Under the pieces are notes generated by a model, which saw nothing but the letters and a program-made list of their open reading frames with translations, was not told the origin of the DNA and searched no databases. A program made the position numbers and the translations under genes. Below, one piece after another: positions 16,687-23,783 of a stretch of DNA of 64,000 nt. The DNA is from Cyanobium sp. NIES-981 (GTDB lineage Bacteria > Cyanobacteriota > Cyanobacteriia > PCC-6307 > Cyanobiaceae). Each line of letters opens with the position of its first letter. The first letter of the stretch is position 1. The DNA is taken from NCBI RefSeq assembly GCF_900088535.1, contig NZ_LT578417.1:124001-188000 (forward strand), given 5' to 3'.

Positions 16687-17199
16687 ATGACCGATCTGCT
16701 CGTGCTGGCCGCCAGCAACGGCGAGAATCTGCGCCTGGCTGAGCGCTTCGCGGCGGCGGCCAGGGCCCGTGACCTCAGCGCCGATGTGCTGGACCTCACG
16801 GCCCTGCCGCTCCCCCTGTTCACGCCCCGCGCCCTGGAGGCAGGCCTCCCTGCCGCCGTGGCCGATCTGCAGCGCCGCCTGGCGGCGGTGCCCCGCTGGG
16901 TGATCTGTGCCCCGGAGTACAACGGCTCGATTCCGCCGGTGCTCACCAGTGCCATCGCCTGGCTGTCGGTGCAGGGCGACGACTTCCGCGCCCTGTTCAA
17001 CCAGCGTCCGATCGCCATCGCCACCCATTCCGGCGGCGGCGGGCACACCGTGATGGCGGCGCTGCGGCTGCAGCTGGCCCATCTGGGCGCCCATGTGGTG
17101 GGCCGCCAGCTGGTGAGCAACGCCACCCATCCGGCCAAGGACAGCAGCATCGCCGATCTGGTGGATCGGCTGCTTTCCCTCGACAGCTCCCATCCATGA
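16687..17199 (+). CDS. NADPH-dependent FMN reductase
   Basis: A 170-residue flavodoxin-fold reductase of the FMN_red family, likely to reduce quinones, flavins or similar acceptors. The FMN phosphate loop lies at ASNGENLRLAERF (residues 9-21) and the family motif APEYNGSIPPVLTSAIAW begins near residue 75. The ATG at 16687 is preferred over the long upstream frame because it begins directly with the first beta-strand (MTDLLVLAAS). It is divergent from the HxlR gene and overlaps the pirin start by four bases. Confidence 0.88.
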   Translation: MTDLLVLAASNGENLRLAERFAAAARARDLSADVLDLTALPLPLFTPRALEAGLPAAVADLQRRLAAVPRWVICAPEYNGSIPPVLTSAIAWLSVQGDDFRALFNQRPIAIATHSGGGGHTVMAALRLQLAHLGAHVVGRQLVSNATHPAKDSSIADLVDRLLSLDSSHP

Positions 17200-17915
17200 C
17201 CTCCCTCACCTCCCCGGGGTCCGACACCCTGGTGTTTCGTCCTGCCGCCGAGCGCTTCCACAGCCGGCTCGACTGGCTGGACAGCTGGCACTCCTTCTCG
17301 TTCTCGAACCACTACGACCCCGCCTGGATGGGCTTCGGGCCGCTGCGGGTGATCAATGACGACACCATCGCGGCGGGTAAGGGGTTCGGCCTCCATCCCC
17401 ACCGCGACATGGAGATCGTGACGGTGATGGTGGAGGGCCAGCTGAACCACCGCGATTCCATGGGGCACACGGCGGTGCTGCGGGAAGGTGAGGTGCAGGT
17501 GATGAGCGCCGGCACCGGGGTGGTGCACAGCGAGATGAACCTCGGCGAGCGCCCCTGCCGGCTGCTGCAGATCTGGATCGAGCCGGCCCGCAGGGCGCTG
17601 CCGCCGGCCTACGGCCAGAAGTCCTTCCGCATCGGCGCGGGCTGGACGCCCCTGCTTACGCCCGACGCCGCCGGGGACACCCTGGCGATCCAGCGGCCGG
17701 TGCAGCTGTGGCGCGCCAGGCCCCGGCCGGGTGATGCCCTGGAGGCGGCCATCGGCCCCGGCAGCCAGGGTTGGCTGCAGCTGATCGACGGCCGCGGGGA
17801 GATCGCTGGCAGACCCCTGCAGCGCGGGGATGGGATCGGCTTCGAGGCCGGCGCCTTGCCCCCGTTCGTGGCGGGCCCGGAGGGGGCCGATCTGCTGCTG
17901 TTCGCGCTGCGCTGA
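17196..17915 (+). CDS. Pirin family protein
   Basis: A 239-residue bicupin. The pirin metal site is intact: HPHRDMEIVT in the first cupin, the following GHTAVL, and TGVVHSEMN carrying the His and Glu ligands. Pirins include quercetin 2,3-dioxygenases and redox-responsive regulators; the reaction here is not established. The start overlaps the FMN reductase stop, so the two are translationally coupled under the divergent HxlR regulator. Confidence 0.9.
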   Translation: MTSLTSPGSDTLVFRPAAERFHSRLDWLDSWHSFSFSNHYDPAWMGFGPLRVINDDTIAAGKGFGLHPHRDMEIVTVMVEGQLNHRDSMGHTAVLREGEVQVMSAGTGVVHSEMNLGERPCRLLQIWIEPARRALPPAYGQKSFRIGAGWTPLLTPDAAGDTLAIQRPVQLWRARPRPGDALEAAIGPGSQGWLQLIDGRGEIAGRPLQRGDGIGFEAGALPPFVAGPEGADLLLFALR

Positions 17916-17927
17916 TCATGTCCGAGC

Positions 17928-18362
17928 ATGGTGACCCGGTCGCCCCTTCCCTTGGACCTCCAGCTCGCGATGCTTCAGCCCCCGCGCGGCTACCTCACGC
18001 TCAGTTGGCTGGGCCTGGTGGCCAACGCCCTGCTGCTCCCGTTCATCCTCCTGGTGATCCTGCGGGATCCCACCTGGCGCACGGTGCACATCGTGCTCGG
18101 CTCCAGTGCCGTGCTCCCCACGGCCGTGGTGGGGCTGGTGGCGACCACGGGGCTGCTGAAGTGGCGCGCCTGGGGACAGATCGTGGCGATCGTGGCCCTC
18201 TCGATGAGCCTGGCCGTGGGCCTGCCCTACGGCATCGTGCGTCTGGCGGTGTTCAGCGAGGGGCGTGCGCTCACCGCCGTGATCGCCGGCCTGGTGTGGA
18301 CGGTGAATGCGGCCGTGCTGGTGTACTGGTGCCGCCCCTGCATCCGCCGCTATCTCACCTGA
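17928..18362 (+). CDS. Four-helix hypothetical membrane protein
   Basis: 144 residues with four strongly hydrophobic segments (about 27-47, 58-75, 85-102 and 117-135) and short loops, ending RPCIRRYLT. No family recognised. It starts 12 bases after pirin on the same strand, so it probably belongs to the FMN reductase-pirin transcript. Confidence 0.6.
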   Translation: MVTRSPLPLDLQLAMLQPPRGYLTLSWLGLVANALLLPFILLVILRDPTWRTVHIVLGSSAVLPTAVVGLVATTGLLKWRAWGQIVAIVALSMSLAVGLPYGIVRLAVFSEGRALTAVIAGLVWTVNAAVLVYWCRPCIRRYLT

Positions 18363-18425
18363 GCCTCCCTTAGCAGCCCTCCGGTTTTGCCGCCAGGGCC
18401 CGGACCACCCGAAGATGTTGTGAAG

Positions 18426-18446
18426 GTGACAGTTTCTGGCTGTCAC
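18426..18446. promoter_or_regulatory. Perfect inverted repeat upstream of a small gene
   Basis: GTGACAG and CTGTCAC are separated by seven bases, 39 bases before the ATG of the following small gene. No T-tract follows, so it is not a terminator. It could be an operator for a dimeric repressor or an RNA hairpin in the leader. Confidence 0.45.
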
Positions 18447-18484
18447 AAGGGCCATGATCCCCGTTGGATCTCGTGTTGTCAGAG

Positions 18485-18718
18485 ATGGCTCCCGTTCATG
18501 CCCAGCATGTGCGTCACTACCGTCTTGTCGATCAACAGGGTGCCCCCCATCCGGTGCTTGACGACCTTTATGAGTCGTTGGACGCCGCCTGGACCGAGGC
18601 GATGGGCTGGTGGCAGGACCAGTTCGGTGCCAGTCAGGGTCCGGTGGAGATCGGGGTGGAAGTGAGCACCGCCAGTGGCGACTGGCGCACGCTCCGTTTC
18701 CCCGGGGGCACCGGTTGA
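18485..18718 (+). CDS. Small hypothetical soluble protein
   Basis: 77 residues from ATG (MAPVHAQHVRHYRLVDQQGA). Its central helix is acidic and aromatic (LDDLYESLDAAWTEAMGWWQ) and it ends in a strand pair (VEIGVEVSTASGDWRTLRF). A TTG seven codons upstream is an alternative start. Family not recognised. It is a single-gene unit with a strong terminator 22 bases after its stop. Confidence 0.65.
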   Translation: MAPVHAQHVRHYRLVDQQGAPHPVLDDLYESLDAAWTEAMGWWQDQFGASQGPVEIGVEVSTASGDWRTLRFPGGTG

Positions 18719-18740
18719 CCGTCAAGGGGTGTGACGCCTG

Positions 18741-18771
18741 CCGGGAGGGCTTCGGCCCTCCCGGTTTTTTT
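18741..18771 (+). terminator. Rho-independent terminator
   Basis: A perfect 10-base stem CCGGGAGGGC / GCCCTCCCGG capped by TTCG and followed by seven T. The end of the element is duplicated: the 15-mer GGTTTTTTTGGCGGT occurs twice in tandem at 18763-18792, giving a second T7 tract. Confidence 0.92.
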
Positions 18772-18794
18772 GGCGGTGGTTTTTTTGGCGGTGG

Positions 18795-19451
18795 TCAGCG
18801 CCAGTCGGGGTCGTAGATCCGCAGGGTGGCGAAACCCAGGGGGGCCGGGCTGGGGTTGGGGCCGGCCGGAAACGCCTGCACCTGGAACATGTAGGTGTCG
18901 GACATCGAGGGGTTGGCCCAGGGCTTGAGCATCACGGTGACCGTGGTGCCCGGGGGAACCGGTTCCGGGAAGCTCACCCGCACTTCGCGTTGCCGTGCAT
19001 CGAATTCGGCGTCCACGGCAATCGCCCGGCCCTCGCGGCGCGGGCGTCCGACGAAGGCTCGGGTGCGTTCCGGACTGAAGGCAAACCTGGTGTCCACCCC
19101 GCGGGTCTGGCGAAAGCTCAGGCCCTCCAGGGAGGCACCGGCATCCTCGGGAAGCTCCACGGTGAAGTAGTACCGCGCCGATGGCTGTGACACGATCGAG
19201 TTGTAGCTCACCAGATCCACCTTCCAGGGGGCACGGCGGAAGTAGGTGCTGCCGCGCAGCTCCAGGGCCAGGGTGGAGGGTTGCTCCCCGGCCTGGGCCG
19301 CGGGGGGACTGGGCAGCACGATCAGGAGCATGGCCAGCCCAGGGCCACTGAGCAGGGGAGCGACGGTGCGGGCCAGGCCTTGGGCGGAACGGTGACGGCT
19401 CCGGCAGGCTGCTGGTCGCGGCCTGGGGCAGGAGGGATCGGTCGACTTCAT
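18795..19451 (-). CDS. DUF2808 family exported protein
   Basis: 218 residues. A basic N-terminus and hydrophobic segment (PGLAMLLIVLPSPPAAQAGE) look like a signal peptide ending at AQA. The mature domain is mainly beta: STYFRRAPWKVDLVSYN, RYYFTVELPEDAGASLEGL, and late TVTVMLKPWANPSMSDTYMF, the DUF2808 pattern found almost only in cyanobacteria. Function unknown; a cell-surface or periplasmic role is likely. The start lies 20 bases after the GST stop, so they are probably co-transcribed. Confidence 0.82.
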   Translation of the reverse strand: MKSTDPSCPRPRPAACRSRHRSAQGLARTVAPLLSGPGLAMLLIVLPSPPAAQAGEQPSTLALELRGSTYFRRAPWKVDLVSYNSIVSQPSARYYFTVELPEDAGASLEGLSFRQTRGVDTRFAFSPERTRAFVGRPRREGRAIAVDAEFDARQREVRVSFPEPVPPGTTVTVMLKPWANPSMSDTYMFQVQAFPAGPNPSPAPLGFATLRIYDPDWR

Positions 19452-19470
19452 GGCTGACCAGGACCACAAC

Positions 19471-20718
19471 TCACAGGGCCGATGCTACGGAGGCCTCCAC
19501 AAAGGGGCGTGGATCCTGGTCGCGGCGGTGCTGCACCGGCAACGCTGGGGCCTGGGCCTCGGAGGCGATCGGATCGCGCTGGGCGGTGGCCTCCAGCGCC
19601 TGGCGCAGGTGCCGTGCCGCATGCAGGGGCATGTCGCGCGGCACGCTGATGCGATCGCGCAGGCTGCGCAGACCCGCCGCGGTTCCAGGGGGTGGCGAAC
19701 AGGGGCCAGCTCCGATCAGCTGGGTGAGGGCGCAGCGCAGGGCCTGATCCATTGCCGCGCCAGCCAGGGCAGGACGCTCCTGCAGCACTCTGCGGTGCCG
19801 CAGCATCCGTTCCAGGGCCACGGCCGCGGCATCCTCGGGCTCCGGCGCCGATGTCTCGGGGTCGGAACCATCGGCCATGGTGAGGGGCCAGGGGCCTGCA
19901 TCGATGCGCCGGGCCAGGGCCATCTGGATGGCGCTGTTGGTGGCGAAGCATCCCCCCATCTGGGGGGGAAGGTCATGGGCATGGGTGTGAAAGTCGCCCT
20001 GGGTCCCGCGGTACGTCTGCCGCTGCTCAAGGGCCGTGAACCAGCGGTGGAGGGTGGGATGCTCCTGGCGCAGCAGGAACCCCTTGTAGTAGGCCAGCGA
20101 AGCGTTCATCCGCTCGAGGTAGGGCACGAACACGAGATCGGCCGTGCTGAATCGATCCAGCAGCCAGGGGCCGGCGGTCTGCTCCAGAGCCGCTTCCATC
20201 GCCGCGGCCGTGCGCTGGAACTGCAGCTGGGCCTGCTGGTCGCTGGCCCCATTCCGGTGGGGTTGGCAGAGCCAGGCACACCAGCTCCGGAACAGCAGCC
20301 GTTCCAGCTGCCGCAGGGGCAACACCTCAGGCTGATGCAGTCCTGCCGCCAGGGCGCCGAAGGCCTGCTCCAGCGCCTCGAGGATGCGGTCGCTCTCGGT
20401 GATCAGCCGGCCATCGAACTCGATGGCCGGCAGCATTCCGGAAGGCACCCGTTGGCGGTACCAGGCTTCCTTGGTGCCGTAGCACACCATCGTGACCTTG
20501 CGGATCCGGTAAGGGATCCGCCGCTCCTCCAGCCAGAGCCACACTTTCTGGCAGTAGGGGCACCAGGCATGGTGGTCCCGGTAAAGGATGACGCGAACGT
20601 CGCGCGCGTTGTGGCCGAACAGCCGCAGGAGCGCCTGGGCATTGGTGGGGCCATGCACGCGATCGGCCGGGGTTGATGCCCGGGAGGCCAGCTCATCCCA
20701 GGACAGGGGCTCGATCAC
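19471..20718 (-). CDS. Glutathione S-transferase with long C-terminal extension
   Basis: A 415-residue protein starting with GTG. The thioredoxin-like domain has a glutaredoxin-type CPYC (Cys53, Cys56) after VRVILYRDHHAW, cis-Pro segment PSGMLPAIEF, and E-S-D. An all-helical GST C-domain follows to about residue 250. The remaining 160 residues are not part of a normal GST and show no obvious family; they include an Ala/Glu/Arg-rich helical stretch. Likely activity is GSH-dependent reduction or conjugation. It is followed by DUF2808 in the same unit. The 187 bases upstream hold its promoter and a GCGATCGC palindrome at 20773, but no gene. Confidence 0.83.
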   Translation of the reverse strand: MIEPLSWDELASRASTPADRVHGPTNAQALLRLFGHNARDVRVILYRDHHAWCPYCQKVWLWLEERRIPYRIRKVTMVCYGTKEAWYRQRVPSGMLPAIEFDGRLITESDRILEALEQAFGALAAGLHQPEVLPLRQLERLLFRSWCAWLCQPHRNGASDQQAQLQFQRTAAAMEAALEQTAGPWLLDRFSTADLVFVPYLERMNASLAYYKGFLLRQEHPTLHRWFTALEQRQTYRGTQGDFHTHAHDLPPQMGGCFATNSAIQMALARRIDAGPWPLTMADGSDPETSAPEPEDAAAVALERMLRHRRVLQERPALAGAAMDQALRCALTQLIGAGPCSPPPGTAAGLRSLRDRISVPRDMPLHAARHLRQALEATAQRDPIASEAQAPALPVQHRRDQDPRPFVEASVASAL

Positions 20719-20905
20719 AGGGTCGCTTCCGTATGGCGCGGGCCTGTTCTAGGGGACGCCGGCGGGTGGATCGCGATCGCAGCACGATGGTGCCGTTGGT
20801 CGGGGGACGGATCCTGCCGCCAGAGGCGCGAACCCGCCAGCACTGAGAGCCAGCTGGGGGCCGTCGACGCGGCCATCAGCCAGGTGTGGAAATCGATGGA
20901 GGGAT

Positions 20906-21247
20906 TCAGATCAGGGTGGAGTCACCGGACTCGCCGGTGCGAATCCTGATGGCGTTTTCCACCGGCGTGATGATGATCTTGCCGTCTCCGATCTCACCGG
21001 TGCGGGCTGCCGACAGGATGGCCTCCACCACCTTGTCCACGGCCTCATCGGTGACCACCGTGGTGACGTTCATCTTGGTGAGCAGCTTGGCTTCCACCTT
21101 CACACCCCGATAGACCTCGGTGTGGCCCATCTGCTTGCCAAAGCCCTGCACCGGAGTGACGGTGATGCCGTTGATGCCGACCTCGACGAGGGCTTCCTTC
21201 ACGGCGTCAAGCTTCTCGGGGCGCACGATGGCTTGAATCTGTTTCAC
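20906..21247 (-). CDS. P-II signal protein, GlnK/NrgB-like with atypical T-loop
   Basis: 113 residues from GTG. The P-II fold is clear: AIVRPEKLDAVKEALVEVGI, the B-loop ARTGEIGDGKI and the C-loop IRIRTGE, which bind ATP/ADP and 2-oxoglutarate. The T-loop reads HTEVYRGVKVEAKLL, so the Ser49 phosphorylated and Tyr51 uridylylated in other P-II proteins are both Val. The T-loop resembles Bacillus NrgB/GlnK rather than cyanobacterial GlnB. With amt close by, a role in gating that transporter is inferred; the general GlnB should be encoded elsewhere. Confidence 0.86.
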   Translation of the reverse strand: MKQIQAIVRPEKLDAVKEALVEVGINGITVTPVQGFGKQMGHTEVYRGVKVEAKLLTKMNVTTVVTDEAVDKVVEAILSAARTGEIGDGKIIITPVENAIRIRTGESGDSTLI

Positions 21248-21402
21248 GCGATACAGGATGCAGCTCTTCTGATCTAGGGGGTGGGTGCCCCGCGTTCTGT
21301 AGCAACGACAGCCATCTGCCCCAAACCGGTGGCAACGTTGATCGGAGGGCCGACCCGGGGCGCTGACCCGCAGCGCTGAGCCCGTTCCCCCCGCAGCCAA
21401 GG

Positions 21403-21442
21403 CAAAAGCCCGACGCTCACGATCCGGGGAGGAGCGCCGGGC
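21403..21442 (-). terminator. Rho-independent terminator of the DUF4278 gene
   Basis: On the minus strand an 11-base stem GCCCGGCGCTC / GAGCGTCGGGC (one mismatch) is followed by TTTTGC. It lies between the DUF4278 gene and the P-II gene, so these two are separate units; the P-II promoter must lie in 21248-21402. Confidence 0.8.
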
Positions 21443-21467
21443 CTGGGGGTGCGCTGCCGGTTGCCTT

Positions 21468-21668
21468 TCAGGCGGCGTTGGCGCGGTGGTGATACACCGC
21501 CCCGCGGTAGTGGAGCTCACGGGAGGTGTCCACCGGTGCCGGCTCATGGCGCAGGGGTGCCAGGTAGTGCCGCCCCCTGTAGGTGTGCTCGACAGCCTCG
21601 CTGGAGGGGTGCTCGTGCTGGCTGGCGTCGTAGGGAATGCCGCGATAGCGAAGTTGGGAGTTGGTCAT
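21468..21668 (-). CDS. DUF4278 small protein
   Basis: 66 residues from ATG, soluble, with three copies of a tyrosine-arginine-glycine motif: LRYRGIPYD at the start, HTYRGRHYL in the middle and LHYRGAVYHH at the end. This is the DUF4278 signature of small cyanobacterial proteins of unknown function. It has its own terminator and lies between the P-II and amt genes; its promoter shares the spacer with amt, in the opposite direction. Confidence 0.8.
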   Translation of the reverse strand: MTNSQLRYRGIPYDASQHEHPSSEAVEHTYRGRHYLAPLRHEPAPVDTSRELHYRGAVYHHRANAA

Positions 21669-22160
21669 GGTTCCGACCGCGTTGGGGATTGAAAGCAAGC
21701 GGTGCGCACAAGGCGACCGGCGTGGGGCAGAGGAGCGTTGCTTCACCCGTGCCGAGTCAGCCGTGTGGGGGTGCTCGTGATCGGGTTACTTCCAGCTGTC
21801 ACCTTCTGGACTCCTGGTCCGTGCCAGCCCGACGCAGAGCGAGGTGGCTGTCCGGTGCCGGGCATTCGCAGAAGGGCAAGGGCCCAACGGACTGTCCTGC
21901 AGCACTGGTCTACGCCCTTCCGCTGTTCATTGTGAACATTGCTGCCGGAAAGAAGGGAAACTTCGCAATCTGCCGCACTGGCATGGGCTGGGCCTAGGGC
22001 TGTGCCTGTGTTTCCGCACGGAAGGAGCCGCAGTCGGGAGCCTGGGCCCATTTGGTATCAAAACGAACACCGGAGGGTGCCGCTACAGCGCATTGTCGTT
22101 CGCAATGGGCGCCCTGTGGGCGTCCTACCCCCATCGAGCAGCCGTCTTTCTGATCTGCCC
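21669..22160. promoter_or_regulatory. Gene-free divergent spacer upstream of amt
   Basis: 492 bases without a credible gene, slightly richer in A/T than its surroundings. It must hold the promoters of amt and of the DUF4278 gene. The best NtcA candidate is GTA-N8-AAC at 22055-22068, one base away from the consensus GTA-N8-TAC, but no well-spaced -10 follows. A CATTG/CAATG inverted repeat lies at 22091-22107. No RNA gene was recognised. Confidence 0.4.
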
Positions 22161-23624
22161 ATGACCATTGCTTCCCACCCTCCCAGGCGCCCGAAGCGCC
22201 TGCAGGAGGCGAGTCTGCTGGAGGCCCCCTCCTTGCTGCTGCGCGGAATCCGAGGCCTCTCCTCCCAGCGCAGCCTTGTCTGGTTGGCCTGCATCCCCCT
22301 CGCCCTGTTCGGCCTCGGGGTGTTCAACCTCTCCGCCCACGCAGCTGAGCTCCCGGAACTCACGGCCGCCTTCCTGGCCAACAACATGTTCCTGTTGATC
22401 GCCGCGGTTCTGGTGATCTTCATGAACGCCGGCTTCGCCATGGTGGAAGCTGGGTTGTGTCGGCAGAAGAACGCTGTCAACATCCTGGCCAAGAACCTTA
22501 TCGTCTTCGCCCTGGCGGTGTCGGCCTACTGGTTCATCGGCTACAAGATCATGTACAACGCCGACTGGGTGATTCCCGGTTGGTTCAAGTTCGGTGGAAT
22601 CTTCTTTGATCCCACCGTCACCGCCGAGATGGTCACCGACGCTGCGCTCGTGCCCAGCATCGACTTCCTCTTCCAGGCCGCCTTCGTGGGCACGGCTGCC
22701 ACGATCGTTTCCGGTCTAGTCGCTGAGCGCATCAAGTTCGGGGAGTTCGTGATTTTCTCCCTGGTGCTCTGCGGCATCCTCTACCCGATCTCCGGCTCCT
22801 GGCAGTGGAATTTCCCCGATGACGCCGGTGTGGGTGGTGGCTGGCTGGCCAGCCTCGGCTTCATCGACTTCGCCGGCTCCACGGTGGTGCACTCCTTCGG
22901 GGCCTGGGCCGGCCTGATCGGCGCCATTCTGCTCGGCCCCAGGATCGGCAAGTTCGTGGAAGGCAAGCCCCAGGCCATCCCTGGCCACAACCTCTCCATC
23001 GCCACCCTCGGCTGCCTGATCCTCTGGATCGGCTGGTACGGCTTCAACCCTGGCTCGGTGCTGGCGATGAACGAAACCGTCCCCTACGTGGCCGTCACCA
23101 CCACGCTGGGTGCGGCTGGCGGCGGTATCTCCGCCACCCTGATGAGCCAGTTCACCGGTGGCAAGCCGGACCTCACCATGACCATCAACGGCATCCTGGC
23201 CGGTCTGGTGGCCGTGACCGCCGGCTGCGACGGCTTCTCCATGCCCGCGGCCTGGGTGGTGGGCTTCATCGGGGGTGTGCTGGTGGTTCTCTCCGTGGCC
23301 TTCATCGACGGCCTCAAGATCGACGACCCCGTGGGCGCCTTCTCGGTGCACGGCACCTGTGGCATGTGGGGCACCCTGGCTGTGGGCCTGTTCAACATGG
23401 ACAAGGGCCTGCTCACCGGCCATGGCCCCGCCCAGCTGGGCATCCAGATCGTGGGCATCGTGGCCTTCGCCATCTTCGCGATCGTGGCTTCCCTGATCAC
23501 CTGGTCGATCATCGGCGCCATCTTCGGTGGCATCCGAGTCACCGAGAAGGAAGAGATCGAGGGCCTCGACATCGGCGAACATGGCATGGAGGCCTACCCC
23601 GATTTCGCTGCCAGCGCCAAATAG
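22161..23624 (+). CDS. amt: Ammonium transporter Amt
   Basis: A 487-residue trimeric Amt/MEP/Rh channel. After a basic lead and hydrophobic signal-like segment (residues about 30-60) come eleven helices with the family motifs NAGFAMVEAGLCRQKN, FVGTAATIVSGLVAERIKF and DDPVGAFSVHGTCGMWGTL. Both pore histidines are present (STVVHSFGAW and FSVHGTCG). The ATG at 22161 is chosen over the open frame upstream because it yields a short basic N-terminus. Nitrogen control through NtcA and binding of the nearby P-II protein are expected from the family. Confidence 0.95.
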   Translation: MTIASHPPRRPKRLQEASLLEAPSLLLRGIRGLSSQRSLVWLACIPLALFGLGVFNLSAHAAELPELTAAFLANNMFLLIAAVLVIFMNAGFAMVEAGLCRQKNAVNILAKNLIVFALAVSAYWFIGYKIMYNADWVIPGWFKFGGIFFDPTVTAEMVTDAALVPSIDFLFQAAFVGTAATIVSGLVAERIKFGEFVIFSLVLCGILYPISGSWQWNFPDDAGVGGGWLASLGFIDFAGSTVVHSFGAWAGLIGAILLGPRIGKFVEGKPQAIPGHNLSIATLGCLILWIGWYGFNPGSVLAMNETVPYVAVTTTLGAAGGGISATLMSQFTGGKPDLTMTINGILAGLVAVTAGCDGFSMPAAWVVGFIGGVLVVLSVAFIDGLKIDDPVGAFSVHGTCGMWGTLAVGLFNMDKGLLTGHGPAQLGIQIVGIVAFAIFAIVASLITWSIIGAIFGGIRVTEKEEIEGLDIGEHGMEAYPDFAASAK

Positions 23625-23672
23625 GGTCCATCATCCCTCCCTGGGTGCTCTCCGCCAGCGCCCATGGCCTAG

Positions 23673-23697
23673 GCCCACGGTCAGCCGTGGGCTTTTT
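23673..23697 (+). terminator. Rho-independent terminator of amt
   Basis: Stem GCCCACGG / CCGTGGGC with loop TCAG, followed by TTTTT, 48 bases after the amt stop. Confidence 0.9.
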
Positions 23698-23783
23698 GCT
23701 GCCTACCCTGGGCTGGACCCTCGGCGGCCCGGCCGGGCTGCCTGTGGCTGCTGTTCTGACCCTGCCGCGAACCCCCTGTTGCG

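Noticed and set aside
20773-20780. GCGATCGC (HIP1-type) palindrome as a functional site
   Set aside because: The octamer also occurs elsewhere in the window, for example at 41946 inside a gene; not specific to regulation.
22055-22068. NtcA site upstream of amt
   Set aside because: GTA-N8-AAC misses one consensus base and has no well-placed -10; kept only as a note in the spacer entry.
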